From assembly GCA_937891665.1 (NCBI GenBank), contig CALAGS010000139.1:1-64000 (forward strand): a DNA stretch of 64,000 nucleotides. The letters run 5' to 3'. A program made the position numbers and the translations under genes. The notes below the pieces were generated by a model. It worked only from the letters and a program-made list of their open reading frames with translations. It did no database searches and was not told the origin of the DNA. Of this stretch, positions 46,528 to 55,415 are shown one piece after another (position 1 is the stretch's first letter; the number at the start of each line of letters is the position of its first letter). Source of the stretch: an uncultured Burkholderiales bacterium (lineage in GTDB: Bacteria > Pseudomonadota > Gammaproteobacteria > Burkholderiales > Burkholderiaceae_C).

Positions 46528-48414
46528 GTGCTGGGCCAATTTTGTGTGTCTTCAAGCAAAACCTCTTTAACCGCCCTGACCGTCGGTGCTATCGGCGTGG
46601 TCTATGGCGACATTGGTACCAGTGTGTTGTATGCCATGAAAGAGGTCTTCGGATCTGGGCATGTAGAGTTCACAACTCAAAACATTTACGGCATTTTGTC
46701 CATTTTCTTTTGGACGCTCACCACCATCATTTCGCTGAAGTATGTCAGCCTTGTGCTTCGGGCCGACAACCACGGCGAGGGCGGTTTGGTGGCCATGTTG
46801 GCACTGGCCTCTCAGTCCGTCAAAGACCAACCTCGTTTGCGCAAAGTTTTGCTGATGCTGGGTATTTTCGGCACGTGTTTGTTTTATGGCGATGGTGTGA
46901 TCACACCGGCCATTTCAGTGCTTTCCGCGGTCGAGGGTTTGGAGATCATTTCTCCCAACTTTAAAAAGGCCGTCATTCCCCTCACCTTGTTGATTTTGTT
47001 TGCCTTGTTTGCGGTACAAAAGCGAGGCACAGCAGGCATTGGCAAATTCTTCGGCCCTATTACGCTGGTTTGGTTTGGAGCCATTGCCATTTTGGGTGTT
47101 TATCACATCTCGGCTCACCCAGAAATTTTGTGGGCCATCAGCCCGCACTATGCGGTGATGTTCATATGGGAGAACCCGGGCACCACCTTCATCATTTTGG
47201 GAGCCGTGGTCTTGTGTGTGACCGGCGGCGAGGCGCTCTATGCTGACATGGGTCACTTCGGTAAGCAGCCCATCCGATTGGCTTGGTTCACCACTGTCAT
47301 GCCTGCCTTGACTTTGAATTATTTTGGCCAGGGTGCGTTGTTGTTGTCCAACCCCGAGGCCGTCAAAAATCCTTTTTACATGATGGCCCCTGATTGGGCC
47401 TTGATTCCATTGGTGTGTCTTGCCACCATGGCCACGGTCATTGCTTCTCAAGCCTTGATCACGGGCGCGTTCAGTGTCACCAAGCAAGTGATTCAGTTGG
47501 GTTATTTGCCCCGCTTGCAAGTGCTTCACACCAGCGTGAAGGAACTGGGTCAAATCTACATCCCCTTGGTGAATTGGGGTTTGTTTGTTCTGATTGTGCT
47601 GGCCGTAGCTTTGTTCAAATCTTCGAGCAATTTGGCTGCAGCTTACGGCATTGCGGTTTGTACCGACATGTTGATCACCACCATTCTGACCTTCTTTGTG
47701 ATTCGCTACAGCTGGAAATTACCGCTGTCACTTTGCATTGGCGCAACCGGATTTTTCTTTGTGGTGGACTTTGCATTTTGGGCCTCTAACCTCATGAAGC
47801 TTTTTGAAGGTGGCTGGTTCCCATTGGTCATTGCCAGCGGCATCTTCTTGCTGATGGTCACTTGGAGTGATGGTCGTCGTTTGTTGAATGAGTCGAGGAA
47901 GGCTGACGGATTCAGCTTGGTCGATTTTTTAGACGCTATTTTTGTAGCACCACCTGCCCGCGTGGAGGGCACGGCTGTATTTTTGACTGCCGAAATTGGC
48001 AGTGTGCCCAACGCCTTGTTGCACAACCTCAAGCACAACAAAGTGTTGCACCGACAAAACTTGTTTGTCACGGTTCAAAACCACGAAGTACCCTGGATCG
48101 GATTGAACAAGCGAATAGAAATTGAGCCTTTGCACCACGACTGCTGGCAAGTGATCGTCAACTATGGCTTTAAAAATGATCCCGATTTGCCGAAGGCCTT
48201 GGAACAGTTAAAAGTTCATGGTGCTGACCTTGATCCTATGAGCACCAGTTATTTCTTGTCACGTGACATTGTCATTCCAACCATCGGCGGCGGCATGGCC
48301 ACATGGCGTGAGAAGCTGTTTGCACAGATGCACTTGAACGCCAGTGCCGCAGCTGAATTTTTGAAACTGCCGAATAACTCGGTGGTGGAGTTGGGCTCGA
48401 AGATTGAAATTTGA
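46528..48414 (+). CDS. kup: Low-affinity potassium transporter Kup
   Basis: Kup is a K+/H+ symporter of the KUP/HAK family. The 628 residues contain about 12 membrane segments and a cytoplasmic C-terminal domain. The N-terminal signature [20 protein letters not shown] and the region [21 protein letters not shown] are characteristic. The start is a GTG at 46528 ([13 protein letters not shown]); the exact start is uncertain because no ATG is well placed. The 134-base upstream gap holds no clear riboswitch. Confidence 0.95.
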   Translation: MLGQFCVSSSKTSLTALTVGAIGVVYGDIGTSVLYAMKEVFGSGHVEFTTQNIYGILSIFFWTLTTIISLKYVSLVLRADNHGEGGLVAMLALASQSVKDQPRLRKVLLMLGIFGTCLFYGDGVITPAISVLSAVEGLEIISPNFKKAVIPLTLLILFALFAVQKRGTAGIGKFFGPITLVWFGAIAILGVYHISAHPEILWAISPHYAVMFIWENPGTTFIILGAVVLCVTGGEALYADMGHFGKQPIRLAWFTTVMPALTLNYFGQGALLLSNPEAVKNPFYMMAPDWALIPLVCLATMATVIASQALITGAFSVTKQVIQLGYLPRLQVLHTSVKELGQIYIPLVNWGLFVLIVLAVALFKSSSNLAAAYGIAVCTDMLITTILTFFVIRYSWKLPLSLCIGATGFFFVVDFAFWASNLMKLFEGGWFPLVIASGIFLLMVTWSDGRRLLNESRKADGFSLVDFLDAIFVAPPARVEGTAVFLTAEIGSVPNALLHNLKHNKVLHRQNLFVTVQNHEVPWIGLNKRIEIEPLHHDCWQVIVNYGFKNDPDLPKALEQLKVHGADLDPMSTSYFLSRDIVIPTIGGGMATWREKLFAQMHLNASAAAEFLKLPNNSVVELGSKIEI

Positions 48415-48436
48415 AGGCGTAAGCCTTCCAATTTTT
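48413..48436. terminator. Stem-loop terminator between kup and psd
   Basis: GAAGGC-GTAA-GCCTTC (48413-48428) is followed by CAATTTTT on the plus strand. It overlaps the kup stop codon and could also stop psd transcription, which converges here. Confidence 0.6.
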
Positions 48437-48469
48437 AGCTTCTCTACCAAATCCTCAATCTGCCGCCGA

Positions 48470-49312
48470 TCAGTTTCCGCTCATTGCTTCGCCCATTTGA
48501 AGTGGCCGCGTGCTGAGCCAATCGCCTGGGAACTGAAGGCTGTTTTCTGGAAACAGCATCACCACGGTCGAGCCCAATAAAAACCGGCCCATCTCATCGC
48601 CTTTTTGCAAGCGCACGTCTTGAGAGTCATATCGCCATTCACGCACGGTACCAGGGCGAGGCGGATTCACCTGACCATGCCACACCGTGGCCATGCTGCC
48701 CACAATGGTGGCGCCAACCAGCACCAAAACCATGGGGCCTTGTTCGGTTTCAAATTCGCACACCACGCGTTCGTTGCGCGCAAACAAGCCTGGTACACCA
48801 CGTGCCGTAGTGGGGTTCACAGAAAACAAATCACCTGGCACATGAATCATGCGCAACAACTTACCCGCAATGGGCATGTGAATGCGGTGGTAATCCCGCG
48901 GGCTTAAATACAGCGTTGCAAATTGACCATTTTGAAATTGAGCGGCCAGTGCGGCATCGCCGCCCACCAAGGCCTGTGTGCTGTACTGATGGCCTTTGGC
49001 TTGAAAGATTTGGTCGCGTTCAATGGCGCCGCATTGGCTGATGGCGCCGTCAACGGGGCAAACCCATGTGCTGTTGGACATGGGACGTGCGCCGTCTTTT
49101 AAAGGGCGTGTGAAAAATTCATTGAAGCTTTTGTAGTGCGCAGGGTCGGCGTGGGCCGCTTCAGACATGTTGACGTTGTAGCGTTTGACAAAACGCTTGA
49201 TGACCCAGGTGGTGAATGCGCCCCACTCAGCACTGGCCACAAGGCCTGCCAAGCGGGTCATGGCCAGCTTGGGCATCAGGTATTGCGGTACTACCGCCAA
49301 TTGATCGGACAC
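48470..49312 (-). CDS. psd: Phosphatidylserine decarboxylase proenzyme (Psd)
   Basis: Psd makes phosphatidylethanolamine at the inner membrane after self-cleavage to a pyruvoyl enzyme. The cleavage motif LGST lies in GRFLLGSTVVMLFPENS near residue 248. Upstream are FNEFFTRPLKDGARP near residue 65 and LSPRDYHRIHMPIAG near residue 140, both conserved. The 280-residue length fits the classic E. coli type. Confidence 0.96.
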   Translation of the reverse strand: MSDQLAVVPQYLMPKLAMTRLAGLVASAEWGAFTTWVIKRFVKRYNVNMSEAAHADPAHYKSFNEFFTRPLKDGARPMSNSTWVCPVDGAISQCGAIERDQIFQAKGHQYSTQALVGGDAALAAQFQNGQFATLYLSPRDYHRIHMPIAGKLLRMIHVPGDLFSVNPTTARGVPGLFARNERVVCEFETEQGPMVLVLVGATIVGSMATVWHGQVNPPRPGTVREWRYDSQDVRLQKGDEMGRFLLGSTVVMLFPENSLQFPGDWLSTRPLQMGEAMSGN

Positions 49313-49400
49313 TCGGACTCCCTAGATTCGCACGATGGCCTATTGTAGGAGGCTCTTTTGTCGATGAGTCCGGGTAGGCACTGACACGAATTGAAGCTCT

Positions 49401-50594
49401 TTAATGGGTCAATGCGTTTTCAGCACGCCAGCCATACAGCCACTCCAGTGCATCGTAGAAGCGCTCGGGCGTGCGGCCTTCCCACAGTTGATTGCGCACC
49501 AAGCGCTCAACACCTTTGGCGTGATAAAGGCGACCCATTTCACGGGCCGACAGCACCACCCGTGCCGTGCGAGGAATGCGGCTTTTCTCATACAACTGAA
49601 AAGTTTTAAGCACATCACCTTGGCAATGCTTCATGGCTTGGCCCAAAGTGACAGCGTCTTCAATGGCCATGCACGCACCTTGCGCCATGTACTGCAGCAT
49701 GCCGTGTGCGGCATCGCCCAACATGGTCACGCGGCCATCGCCCCATTTTTCGAGCGGGTTGCGATCTGCGGTGGCCCATCGGCGCCAAGTTTTGGGAAGG
49801 TGCAGCATTTGCCTTGCGCGAGGGCAGATGCCATCAAAGTAACTCAGCACTTCTTCCTTGCTGCCATCGGTCACGCCCCATTCCTCTTCGTCTCGGCTGT
49901 GAAAAGTCACCACCAGGTTGTATTGCTGTCCGTCGCGCAGCGGGTAATGCACCAAATGGCAGTCGGGGCCCGCCCAAACCACGGGCGCATTGATTTGCAA
50001 ATCGAGTGGCATTTCTGCCACAGGCACCACCGCACGGTAAACCACGTGGCCCGAAATACGGGGTGGATCGTTGAACATTTTTTCGCGAATCACAGAGCGA
50101 ACGCCATCTGCCGCCACCAAGGCATCGGCTTTGAAGATGCGGCCGTTTTGGTCAACGGCCGTCACGCCTTCGTTGTCTTGGGTCACGCTCACAACCTTGG
50201 TTGAGGTTTCCACATGAATCAAATCGGAGCCTTGCGTAGCTTCCAACATCGAGGTGTGGATGTCTGCACGGTGAATCACCGCGTAAGGGTTTTTGAAGCG
50301 ATCGCGAAAAGCCTGACCCACTGGAAAGCTGCCAACTTCAGAGCCATCTACTGCATCCATCATGATGAGGCGTTCGGTAAACACAGCCCGCTTGCGCGCT
50401 TTTTCGCCCACACCTAAAGCATCCAGCGCAGCAAAGGCATTGGGCCCAAGTTGAACGCCCGCGCCAATTTCACCCAGTTGAGCCGCTTGTTCAAGAACAG
50501 TGACATGAACACCTTGCTGGCTTAGGGCAACAGCTGCAGCCAAACCGCCAATGCCACCGCCCACAACGATGAACTTTTTGCCAGAGGTGGTCAT
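49401..50594 (-). CDS. FAD monooxygenase, probable 3-hydroxybenzoate 6-hydroxylase
   Basis: This 397-residue class A flavoprotein hydroxylase has GxGxxG in FIVVGGGIGGLAAAVAL near residue 8, the DG motif in ALVAADGVRSVIRE near residue 158 and the GD motif in VTMLGDAAHGMLQYMAQGA near residue 290. It overlaps the gentisate dioxygenase gene by four bases (ATGA). The likely reaction is therefore 3-hydroxybenzoate to gentisate; salicylate 5-hydroxylation is usually done by a multicomponent enzyme, and salicylate 1-hydroxylase would feed catechol instead. The last pathway genes (maleylpyruvate isomerase, fumarylpyruvate hydrolase) are not nearby. Confidence 0.85.
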   Translation of the reverse strand: MTTSGKKFIVVGGGIGGLAAAVALSQQGVHVTVLEQAAQLGEIGAGVQLGPNAFAALDALGVGEKARKRAVFTERLIMMDAVDGSEVGSFPVGQAFRDRFKNPYAVIHRADIHTSMLEATQGSDLIHVETSTKVVSVTQDNEGVTAVDQNGRIFKADALVAADGVRSVIREKMFNDPPRISGHVVYRAVVPVAEMPLDLQINAPVVWAGPDCHLVHYPLRDGQQYNLVVTFHSRDEEEWGVTDGSKEEVLSYFDGICPRARQMLHLPKTWRRWATADRNPLEKWGDGRVTMLGDAAHGMLQYMAQGACMAIEDAVTLGQAMKHCQGDVLKTFQLYEKSRIPRTARVVLSAREMGRLYHAKGVERLVRNQLWEGRTPERFYDALEWLYGWRAENALTH

Positions 50595-51652
50595 GCAGAG
50601 AACTCCTGATAGAAGCCCAATGCACGCTGAGTGGGGGCATCGTCCACATGGAAAAGGTAAGCGTTGCCTTGGCTGGCGCGGTGCTTGATTTCAGCGTGTG
50701 TGGGAATGGCCACCGTATCACCTTCTGACCATTTCAGGGTCACGCCATCAATTTCAGATTCGCCGTGGCCTTCAATCACATGCATGACGGAACTGGCCGA
50801 ACGACGACGTGGGCTGAAATCAAGGCCATCTCTTAAAAGCTGTGCAGAGAAGCCCAAGGTGGGCAAACAAGGCGCCCCTGTTTCTGGATTCACATAAGCC
50901 AGTTGCACGGCATCGTCTTTGGCTGTGCCCTTGTCGAGTGCCAACAAGGCTTTGCGCACGTCCACCCATGGGTAGCGAATTTGCGGATAGGGCGCCCGCA
51001 CCGATTGGCTCAATGAGCTGAAAGGCACCAGACCCGCACGTTGGTATTTGGTTTGCGATGCGTCCAAATCGGGGCTGGCATTTTGCGACGGACCTTCAAT
51101 GGCGTAGGAGGCCTCCATGCCATAGACCATGGGCAAGTCCAGCGCATCCATCCAGACCACGGGGCCTTGACCTTCGTGGCCATGCTCGTGCCAAAGACCG
51201 GCAGGGGTCAGGATCAAGTCGCCTTTGTGCATCGGGCATTTCTCACCTTGCACGGTGGTGAAGCCGCCTTCGCCTTCCACCACAAAGCGCACGGCGCTGG
51301 GTGTGTGGCGATGGTTGGGTGCCACTTCGCCAGGCAAGATGAGCTGCATGCCCACGTAGATGTTCGGTGTGGCCACCAATTTCTCGATGCCATGGCCTGG
51401 GTTGCACAACACCAAAACGCGGCGCTCTGCTTTTTCAATGGGCGTCAGCTCGCCGGCGCGCATGAGCTGGGGGCGCACATCTTTGTAATGCCAAACAAAA
51501 GGCTGAGTGGCTCGCGATGGCTTTCCGCGTGGCAAAAGACCCCGCAATTGCGGCCACAAAGGTGCGATCGACAGGGCGGTCATGTCGGCAATGTAGTCGG
51601 CTGGCAAATCTTCCAAACGGCCTAAGGAATCGGTCTGATGGGAGGGGTTCAA
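50591..51652 (-). CDS. Gentisate 1,2-dioxygenase
   Basis: This Fe(II) bicupin enzyme opens the ring of gentisate to maleylpyruvate. The first cupin has the metal-binding histidines in APNHRHTPSAVRFVVEGEG near residue 115, followed by the TPAGLWHEHGHEG histidines near residue 150. The second cupin has VMHVIEGHGESEIDG near residue 290. The length of 353 residues is typical. It is the first gene of a two-gene operon with the hydroxylase, preceded by a 20-base near-palindrome. Confidence 0.92.
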   Translation of the reverse strand: MNPSHQTDSLGRLEDLPADYIADMTALSIAPLWPQLRGLLPRGKPSRATQPFVWHYKDVRPQLMRAGELTPIEKAERRVLVLCNPGHGIEKLVATPNIYVGMQLILPGEVAPNHRHTPSAVRFVVEGEGGFTTVQGEKCPMHKGDLILTPAGLWHEHGHEGQGPVVWMDALDLPMVYGMEASYAIEGPSQNASPDLDASQTKYQRAGLVPFSSLSQSVRAPYPQIRYPWVDVRKALLALDKGTAKDDAVQLAYVNPETGAPCLPTLGFSAQLLRDGLDFSPRRRSASSVMHVIEGHGESEIDGVTLKWSEGDTVAIPTHAEIKHRASQGNAYLFHVDDAPTQRALGFYQEFSA

Positions 51653-51681
51653 GGTCAGTCTCCTAGAAATTTTTCTTCGAT

Positions 51682-51701
51682 TTAATAAGTATACATATTA
51701 A
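51682..51701. promoter_or_regulatory. Near-palindrome TTAATAAGTATACATATTAA upstream of gentisate operon
   Basis: Eighteen of 20 bases are symmetric around GTATAC, 30 bases upstream of the dioxygenase ATG. AT-rich palindromes of this size are typical of MarR-family operators, which often control gentisate genes. No regulator gene is adjacent. Confidence 0.5.
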
Positions 51702-51809
51702 TTTAAAGCTGGCAAGTCTTCTGCAAGCACTTGGCTTTAGGCGGGATCAGGTCATCAAAACCTGTGTTGCGTCAGGAAGTCAAGGGTGCCTCCAAGGCAC
51801 AATCAGGGG

Positions 51810-52739
51810 ATGACTTATTTATTGAATGTCCAAAATTTGGAGAAAAGTTTTGGCACCAACAAGGTGGTTGACGACTTGTCTTTCCAAATCTCGGCAGGCG
51901 AGTGCTTGGGGGTGATTGGCCCCAATGGGGCAGGCAAAACCACCACTTTGAGAATGTGCCTGGGTTTGACAACGCCCGATTCGGGCAGCATCACCTTCTT
52001 TGACACACTGTCGATGCCAGATGAGGCCATGGCCATCAAGGCACGTTTGGGCGTTGTTTCGCAAATGGACACCTTGGACCCTGACTTCACCGCTGAAGAA
52101 AATTTGTTGGTTTATGGCCGCTACTTCGGCATGAAAGACCGTGACATCAAAGCACGCATTGCCCAGCTCTTGGAGTTTGGTGCTTTGACCAGCAAGGCCA
52201 AAGCCAAGCCGGGTGAACTGTCGGGCGGCATGAAACGCCGCTTGAGTTTGTCACGCGCCCTGATCAACCAGCCGCAAATGTTGATGCTCGATGAGCCCAC
52301 CACAGGCCTTGACCCGCAAGCCAGGCATTTGATGTGGGAGCGATTGCAGATGCTGATGCAAGAGGGCAAGTCGATCTTGTTGACCACCCACTTCATGGAC
52401 GAAGCCGAGCGTTTGTGCGACCGCTTGTTGGTCATTGACCATGGTAAAAAAATTGCTGAAGGCAAGCCGCGCGATTTGATTGCGCAGCACTTAGAGCCCG
52501 ATGTGGTGGAGCTGTATGGCCACGGGGCTTTGGATTTGGCGGCCGCAAACTCGCCCCTTAGGCCATATGCGGCACGTGTTGAGGTCAGTGGCGAAACCGT
52601 GTTTTTCTATACGGCCAAGGCAGAGCCTTTGCTGGTGGCATTGCAAGCTTGGCCTCACATTCGAAGTCTGCACCGCCCGGCCAATTTGGAGGATTTGTTT
52701 TTGAAACTCACCGGTCGACAAATCAGGGAGAACGCATGA
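51810..52739 (+). CDS. ABC exporter ATPase, NodI-like
   Basis: The 309-residue protein (start MTYLLNVQNLEKSFG at 51810) has Walker A GPNGAGKTTT near residue 39, the signature LSGGMKRRLSLSRAL near residue 135 and Walker B LMLDEPTTGLD near residue 157. The C-terminal extension of about 80 residues is typical of NodI/DrrA-type drug or lipo-oligosaccharide exporters. The following permease overlaps by four bases. In non-rhizobia the substrate of such pairs is unknown. Confidence 0.88.
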   Translation: MTYLLNVQNLEKSFGTNKVVDDLSFQISAGECLGVIGPNGAGKTTTLRMCLGLTTPDSGSITFFDTLSMPDEAMAIKARLGVVSQMDTLDPDFTAEENLLVYGRYFGMKDRDIKARIAQLLEFGALTSKAKAKPGELSGGMKRRLSLSRALINQPQMLMLDEPTTGLDPQARHLMWERLQMLMQEGKSILLTTHFMDEAERLCDRLLVIDHGKKIAEGKPRDLIAQHLEPDVVELYGHGALDLAAANSPLRPYAARVEVSGETVFFYTAKAEPLLVALQAWPHIRSLHRPANLEDLFLKLTGRQIRENA

Positions 52740-53551
52740 TGCACAAGCAACACGTGACCCCTTCAGTTTGGGCGCCGCCGCAAATATCGATGCGCTGGTG
52801 GCCTGTGTTTTTGCGCAACATGTTGGTGTGGCGCAAGTTGGCCCTTCCCAGTTTGGTGGGCAACATTGCGGAGCCACTCATGTGGTTAGTGGCTTTCGGC
52901 TACGGCTTGGGAGCCTTGGTGGGCGAGGTCAGCACAGGCGGTCAGCAAGTGTCTTACATTTTGTTCTTGGCCAGCGGCAGCATCTGCATGAGCGCCATGA
53001 ATGCGGCTTCCTTTGAGGCTTTGTACTCTGCCTTCTCGCGAATGCACATGCAAAAAACCTGGGATGGCATTATGAATGCCCCTGTGCGTTTAGACGATGT
53101 GGTCATGGCCGAAATGTTGTGGGCCGCCTACAAAGCGCTGTTTACCGTCACGGCTATTTTGGGGGTCATGCTGGTCTTGGGCATTAGCCACAGTTGGAAG
53201 TTGTTGTTGGCATGGCCAGTGTTGTGGCTGGTCGGCGTCACCTTCAGTTGCATTGCCTTGATCTTCAACGCGATGGCCAAGGGCTATGACTTTTTCACGT
53301 ACTACTTCACCTTGTTTTTAACGCCCATGATGTTTTTGTCGGGCATTTACTTTCCGCGCACGCAGCTACCTGACTGGTTGCAACGCGTCACAGACTTTTT
53401 GCCTTTGACAGCGGCCGTTGAATTGGTCAGGCCGATGTTTTTAGATCAATGGCCAAGCAATGTGGCTGGCAATCTGAGTTTGCTCGTTGGCGTTTCAGCG
53501 GCGGCATTTTGGGTGGCTTTGGCTTTAACCCGAAAGCGCTTCAGGGCATGA
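52736..53551 (+). CDS. ABC exporter permease, NodJ-like (ABC-2 type)
   Basis: The 271-residue integral membrane protein has about six hydrophobic segments. It ends with the ABC-2 pattern FFTYYFTLFLTPMMFLSGIYFPRTQLPDWLQ typical of NodJ/DrrB. The start at 52736 (MMHKQHVTPSV) is coupled to the ATPase gene (ATGA) and preceded by GGGAGAA. It forms an export pair with the upstream ATPase. Confidence 0.87.
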   Translation: MMHKQHVTPSVWAPPQISMRWWPVFLRNMLVWRKLALPSLVGNIAEPLMWLVAFGYGLGALVGEVSTGGQQVSYILFLASGSICMSAMNAASFEALYSAFSRMHMQKTWDGIMNAPVRLDDVVMAEMLWAAYKALFTVTAILGVMLVLGISHSWKLLLAWPVLWLVGVTFSCIALIFNAMAKGYDFFTYYFTLFLTPMMFLSGIYFPRTQLPDWLQRVTDFLPLTAAVELVRPMFLDQWPSNVAGNLSLLVGVSAAAFWVALALTRKRFRA

Positions 53552-53603
53552 CAACGAACTTTTTATCAATCGACTCTCTTCATCACTTTTCATTTCTCAA
53601 ATC

Positions 53604-54452
53604 ATGAACATTCAAAAAGTAGGCATCATTGGCGCAGGCACCATGGGCAACGGCATAGCACAAGCTTGTGCAGTGGCAGGCATTCCGGTGGTGATGGTGG
53701 ACATCTCGGAAGCGGCAGTGGCCAAAGGCATTGCCACGGTGTCGGGCAGCTTAGACCGCTTGCTTAAAAAAGAAAAAATCACGGAAGCAGACAAAGCGGC
53801 AGCGCTGTCTAAAATTCAAGGCAGCACCCAGTATGAAGACCTGATGAGTGCCGATCTGGTGATTGAGGCCGCCACTGAAAATCAAGATCTCAAAGTCAAA
53901 ATCTTGAAGCAACTGGATACCTTGTTGGCCCCTGATGTCATCATTGCCTCCAACACCTCCTCTATTTCAATCACGCAGTTGGCCGCTGTGACCACGCGTG
54001 CCGACCGCTTCATTGGCATGCACTTTTTCAACCCTGTGCCCATGATGGCGCTGGTGGAAATTATTCGCGGTTTGCAAACCAGCGACGAAACGCACGATGC
54101 GGTTCACGCCTTGGCCACCGCCTTGGGCAAAACGCCCATCACGGTTAAGAACGCACCTGGCTTCGTGGTCAATCGCATCTTGGTGCCCATGATCAATGAA
54201 GCCTTGTTTGTATTGTCAGAAGGCTTGGCCACACCCGACGACATTGATGCCGGCATGAAGCTCGGTTGCAACCAACCCATTGGCCCTTTGGCCTTGGCCG
54301 ACATGATTGGCCTTGATGTGTGCTTGGCCGTCATGGAGGTGTACCTCAAAGAATTTGGCGACAGCAAATACCGGCCATGCCCGCTGTTGAAAGAATTGGT
54401 GGCTGCAGGTCGATTGGGCCGTAAAACGGGTCACGGTGTTTACCAATATTGA
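53604..54452 (+). CDS. 3-hydroxybutyryl-CoA dehydrogenase
   Basis: This NAD-dependent enzyme interconverts (S)-3-hydroxyacyl-CoA and 3-oxoacyl-CoA. The NAD motif is IIGAGTMGNGIAQA near residue 8. The catalytic histidine is in FIGMHFFNPVPMMALVEI near residue 139, with a glutamate in the same motif, and the C-terminal domain has the family pattern GRKTGHGVYQY. The 282 residues match Hbd/PaaH. It precedes a crotonase gene; together they could serve beta-oxidation-type steps or polyhydroxybutyrate-related metabolism. Confidence 0.93.
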   Translation: MNIQKVGIIGAGTMGNGIAQACAVAGIPVVMVDISEAAVAKGIATVSGSLDRLLKKEKITEADKAAALSKIQGSTQYEDLMSADLVIEAATENQDLKVKILKQLDTLLAPDVIIASNTSSISITQLAAVTTRADRFIGMHFFNPVPMMALVEIIRGLQTSDETHDAVHALATALGKTPITVKNAPGFVVNRILVPMINEALFVLSEGLATPDDIDAGMKLGCNQPIGPLALADMIGLDVCLAVMEVYLKEFGDSKYRPCPLLKELVAAGRLGRKTGHGVYQY

Positions 54453-54459
54453 GCTTGCT

Positions 54460-54480
54460 CAAGTGCGCTGAGCGCACTTG
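54460..54480 (+). terminator. Stem-loop after 3-hydroxybutyryl-CoA dehydrogenase gene
   Basis: CAAGTGCGC and GCGCACTTG (9-base perfect arms) enclose TGA, followed by TCTCT. The T tract is weak, so partial termination or mRNA end protection is possible. Confidence 0.5.
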
Positions 54481-54506
54481 TCTCTAACCTAATTGAATCA
54501 CTTTTT

Positions 54507-55310
54507 ATGACGACCATCCATCCTGAAGGCAGCATTGACTTGGAAGTACAGAGCGGCGTGCTGCTGATTGGCATTAACCGACCCAACAAGCGCAACGGCT
54601 TCACGCCCAAGATGTACCGCGAGTTGGGCGAGGCTTATACGCGGCTGGACGACGACGTGACCCTGCGTGTTGGCGTGTTGCATGCCATGGGCGAGCACTT
54701 TACAGCCGGCCTTGATTTGCCCACCATCGCACCTCTCATGCAGCGTGGTGAAAAAGCTGTGCCGCTGGGCTTAGTTGACCCTTTGAATTTGGGCATGGAA
54801 GGCTATCGCCGCCGTACCAAGCCCATGGTCGTGGCGGTTCAAGGCATTACCTACACCTTGGGCATAGAGTTGATGCTGGCAGCCGACATTGTGGTGGCTG
54901 CCGACAATTGCCGTTTCTCGCAATTGGAAGTGAAGCGCGGCATCATGGCCACAGGTGGTGCCACATTGCGCATGGCCGAGCGCGCAGGCATGGGCAATGC
55001 CTTGTTGCATTTGCTCACAGGCGACGAGTTTGGCAGTGCAGAAGCTTTGCGTTTGAATTTTATTCAACGTGTCGTGCCTGCAGGTGAGCAGTTGAACGAG
55101 GCGATCAAGATTGCAGAAGCCATAGCCGCGCAAGCGCCACTGGCCGTGGTGGCCACACGCCAGAATGTTTTGAAAGCAGTGGAACAAGGCCCCTTGGTGG
55201 CCATGCACGAATTCATTTCAGTTCAAAAAACTTTGTCTAACAGCGTAGACGCCAAAGAAGGCGTGCAGTCCTTCATCGAAAAACGCGCAGCGCGGTTCAC
55301 TGGAAAATAG
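54507..55310 (+). CDS. Enoyl-CoA hydratase/isomerase family protein
   Basis: The 267-residue crotonase-fold protein has the oxyanion region GEHFTAGLDLPT near residue 60 and GITYTLGIELMLAADIVVAAD near residue 112 with one expected catalytic glutamate. The second glutamate region reads LEVKRGIMATGGATLRM near residue 143. The GGG of typical hydratases is replaced by YTLG, so the exact reaction is uncertain. It follows the hydroxyacyl-CoA dehydrogenase gene by 54 bases. Confidence 0.85.
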   Translation: MTTIHPEGSIDLEVQSGVLLIGINRPNKRNGFTPKMYRELGEAYTRLDDDVTLRVGVLHAMGEHFTAGLDLPTIAPLMQRGEKAVPLGLVDPLNLGMEGYRRRTKPMVVAVQGITYTLGIELMLAADIVVAADNCRFSQLEVKRGIMATGGATLRMAERAGMGNALLHLLTGDEFGSAEALRLNFIQRVVPAGEQLNEAIKIAEAIAAQAPLAVVATRQNVLKAVEQGPLVAMHEFISVQKTLSNSVDAKEGVQSFIEKRAARFTGK

Positions 55311-55314
55311 CCTT

Positions 55315-55383
55315 GTGAAAATTGCGCTGCTGTCTGACATCCATGCCAATTTGCAGGCGCTTCGCGCTTGCGCGGCACACTGA
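55315..55383 (+). pseudogene. N-terminal relic of a metallophosphoesterase gene
   Basis: A GTG at 55315 opens 22 codons reading VKIALLSDIHANLQALRAC and AAH, then TGA. This is the classic start of a calcineurin-like phosphoesterase, with the metal-binding DxH motif (SDIHANL). The rest of the gene, normally 150-250 more codons, is gone; srkA begins 32 bases later. It lies four bases after the crotonase stop. It could be a tiny translated leader, but a deletion relic is simpler. Confidence 0.65.
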
Positions 55384-55415
55384 TGCCGTACCGTTGAAGA
55401 TCATAGGAACACTGA

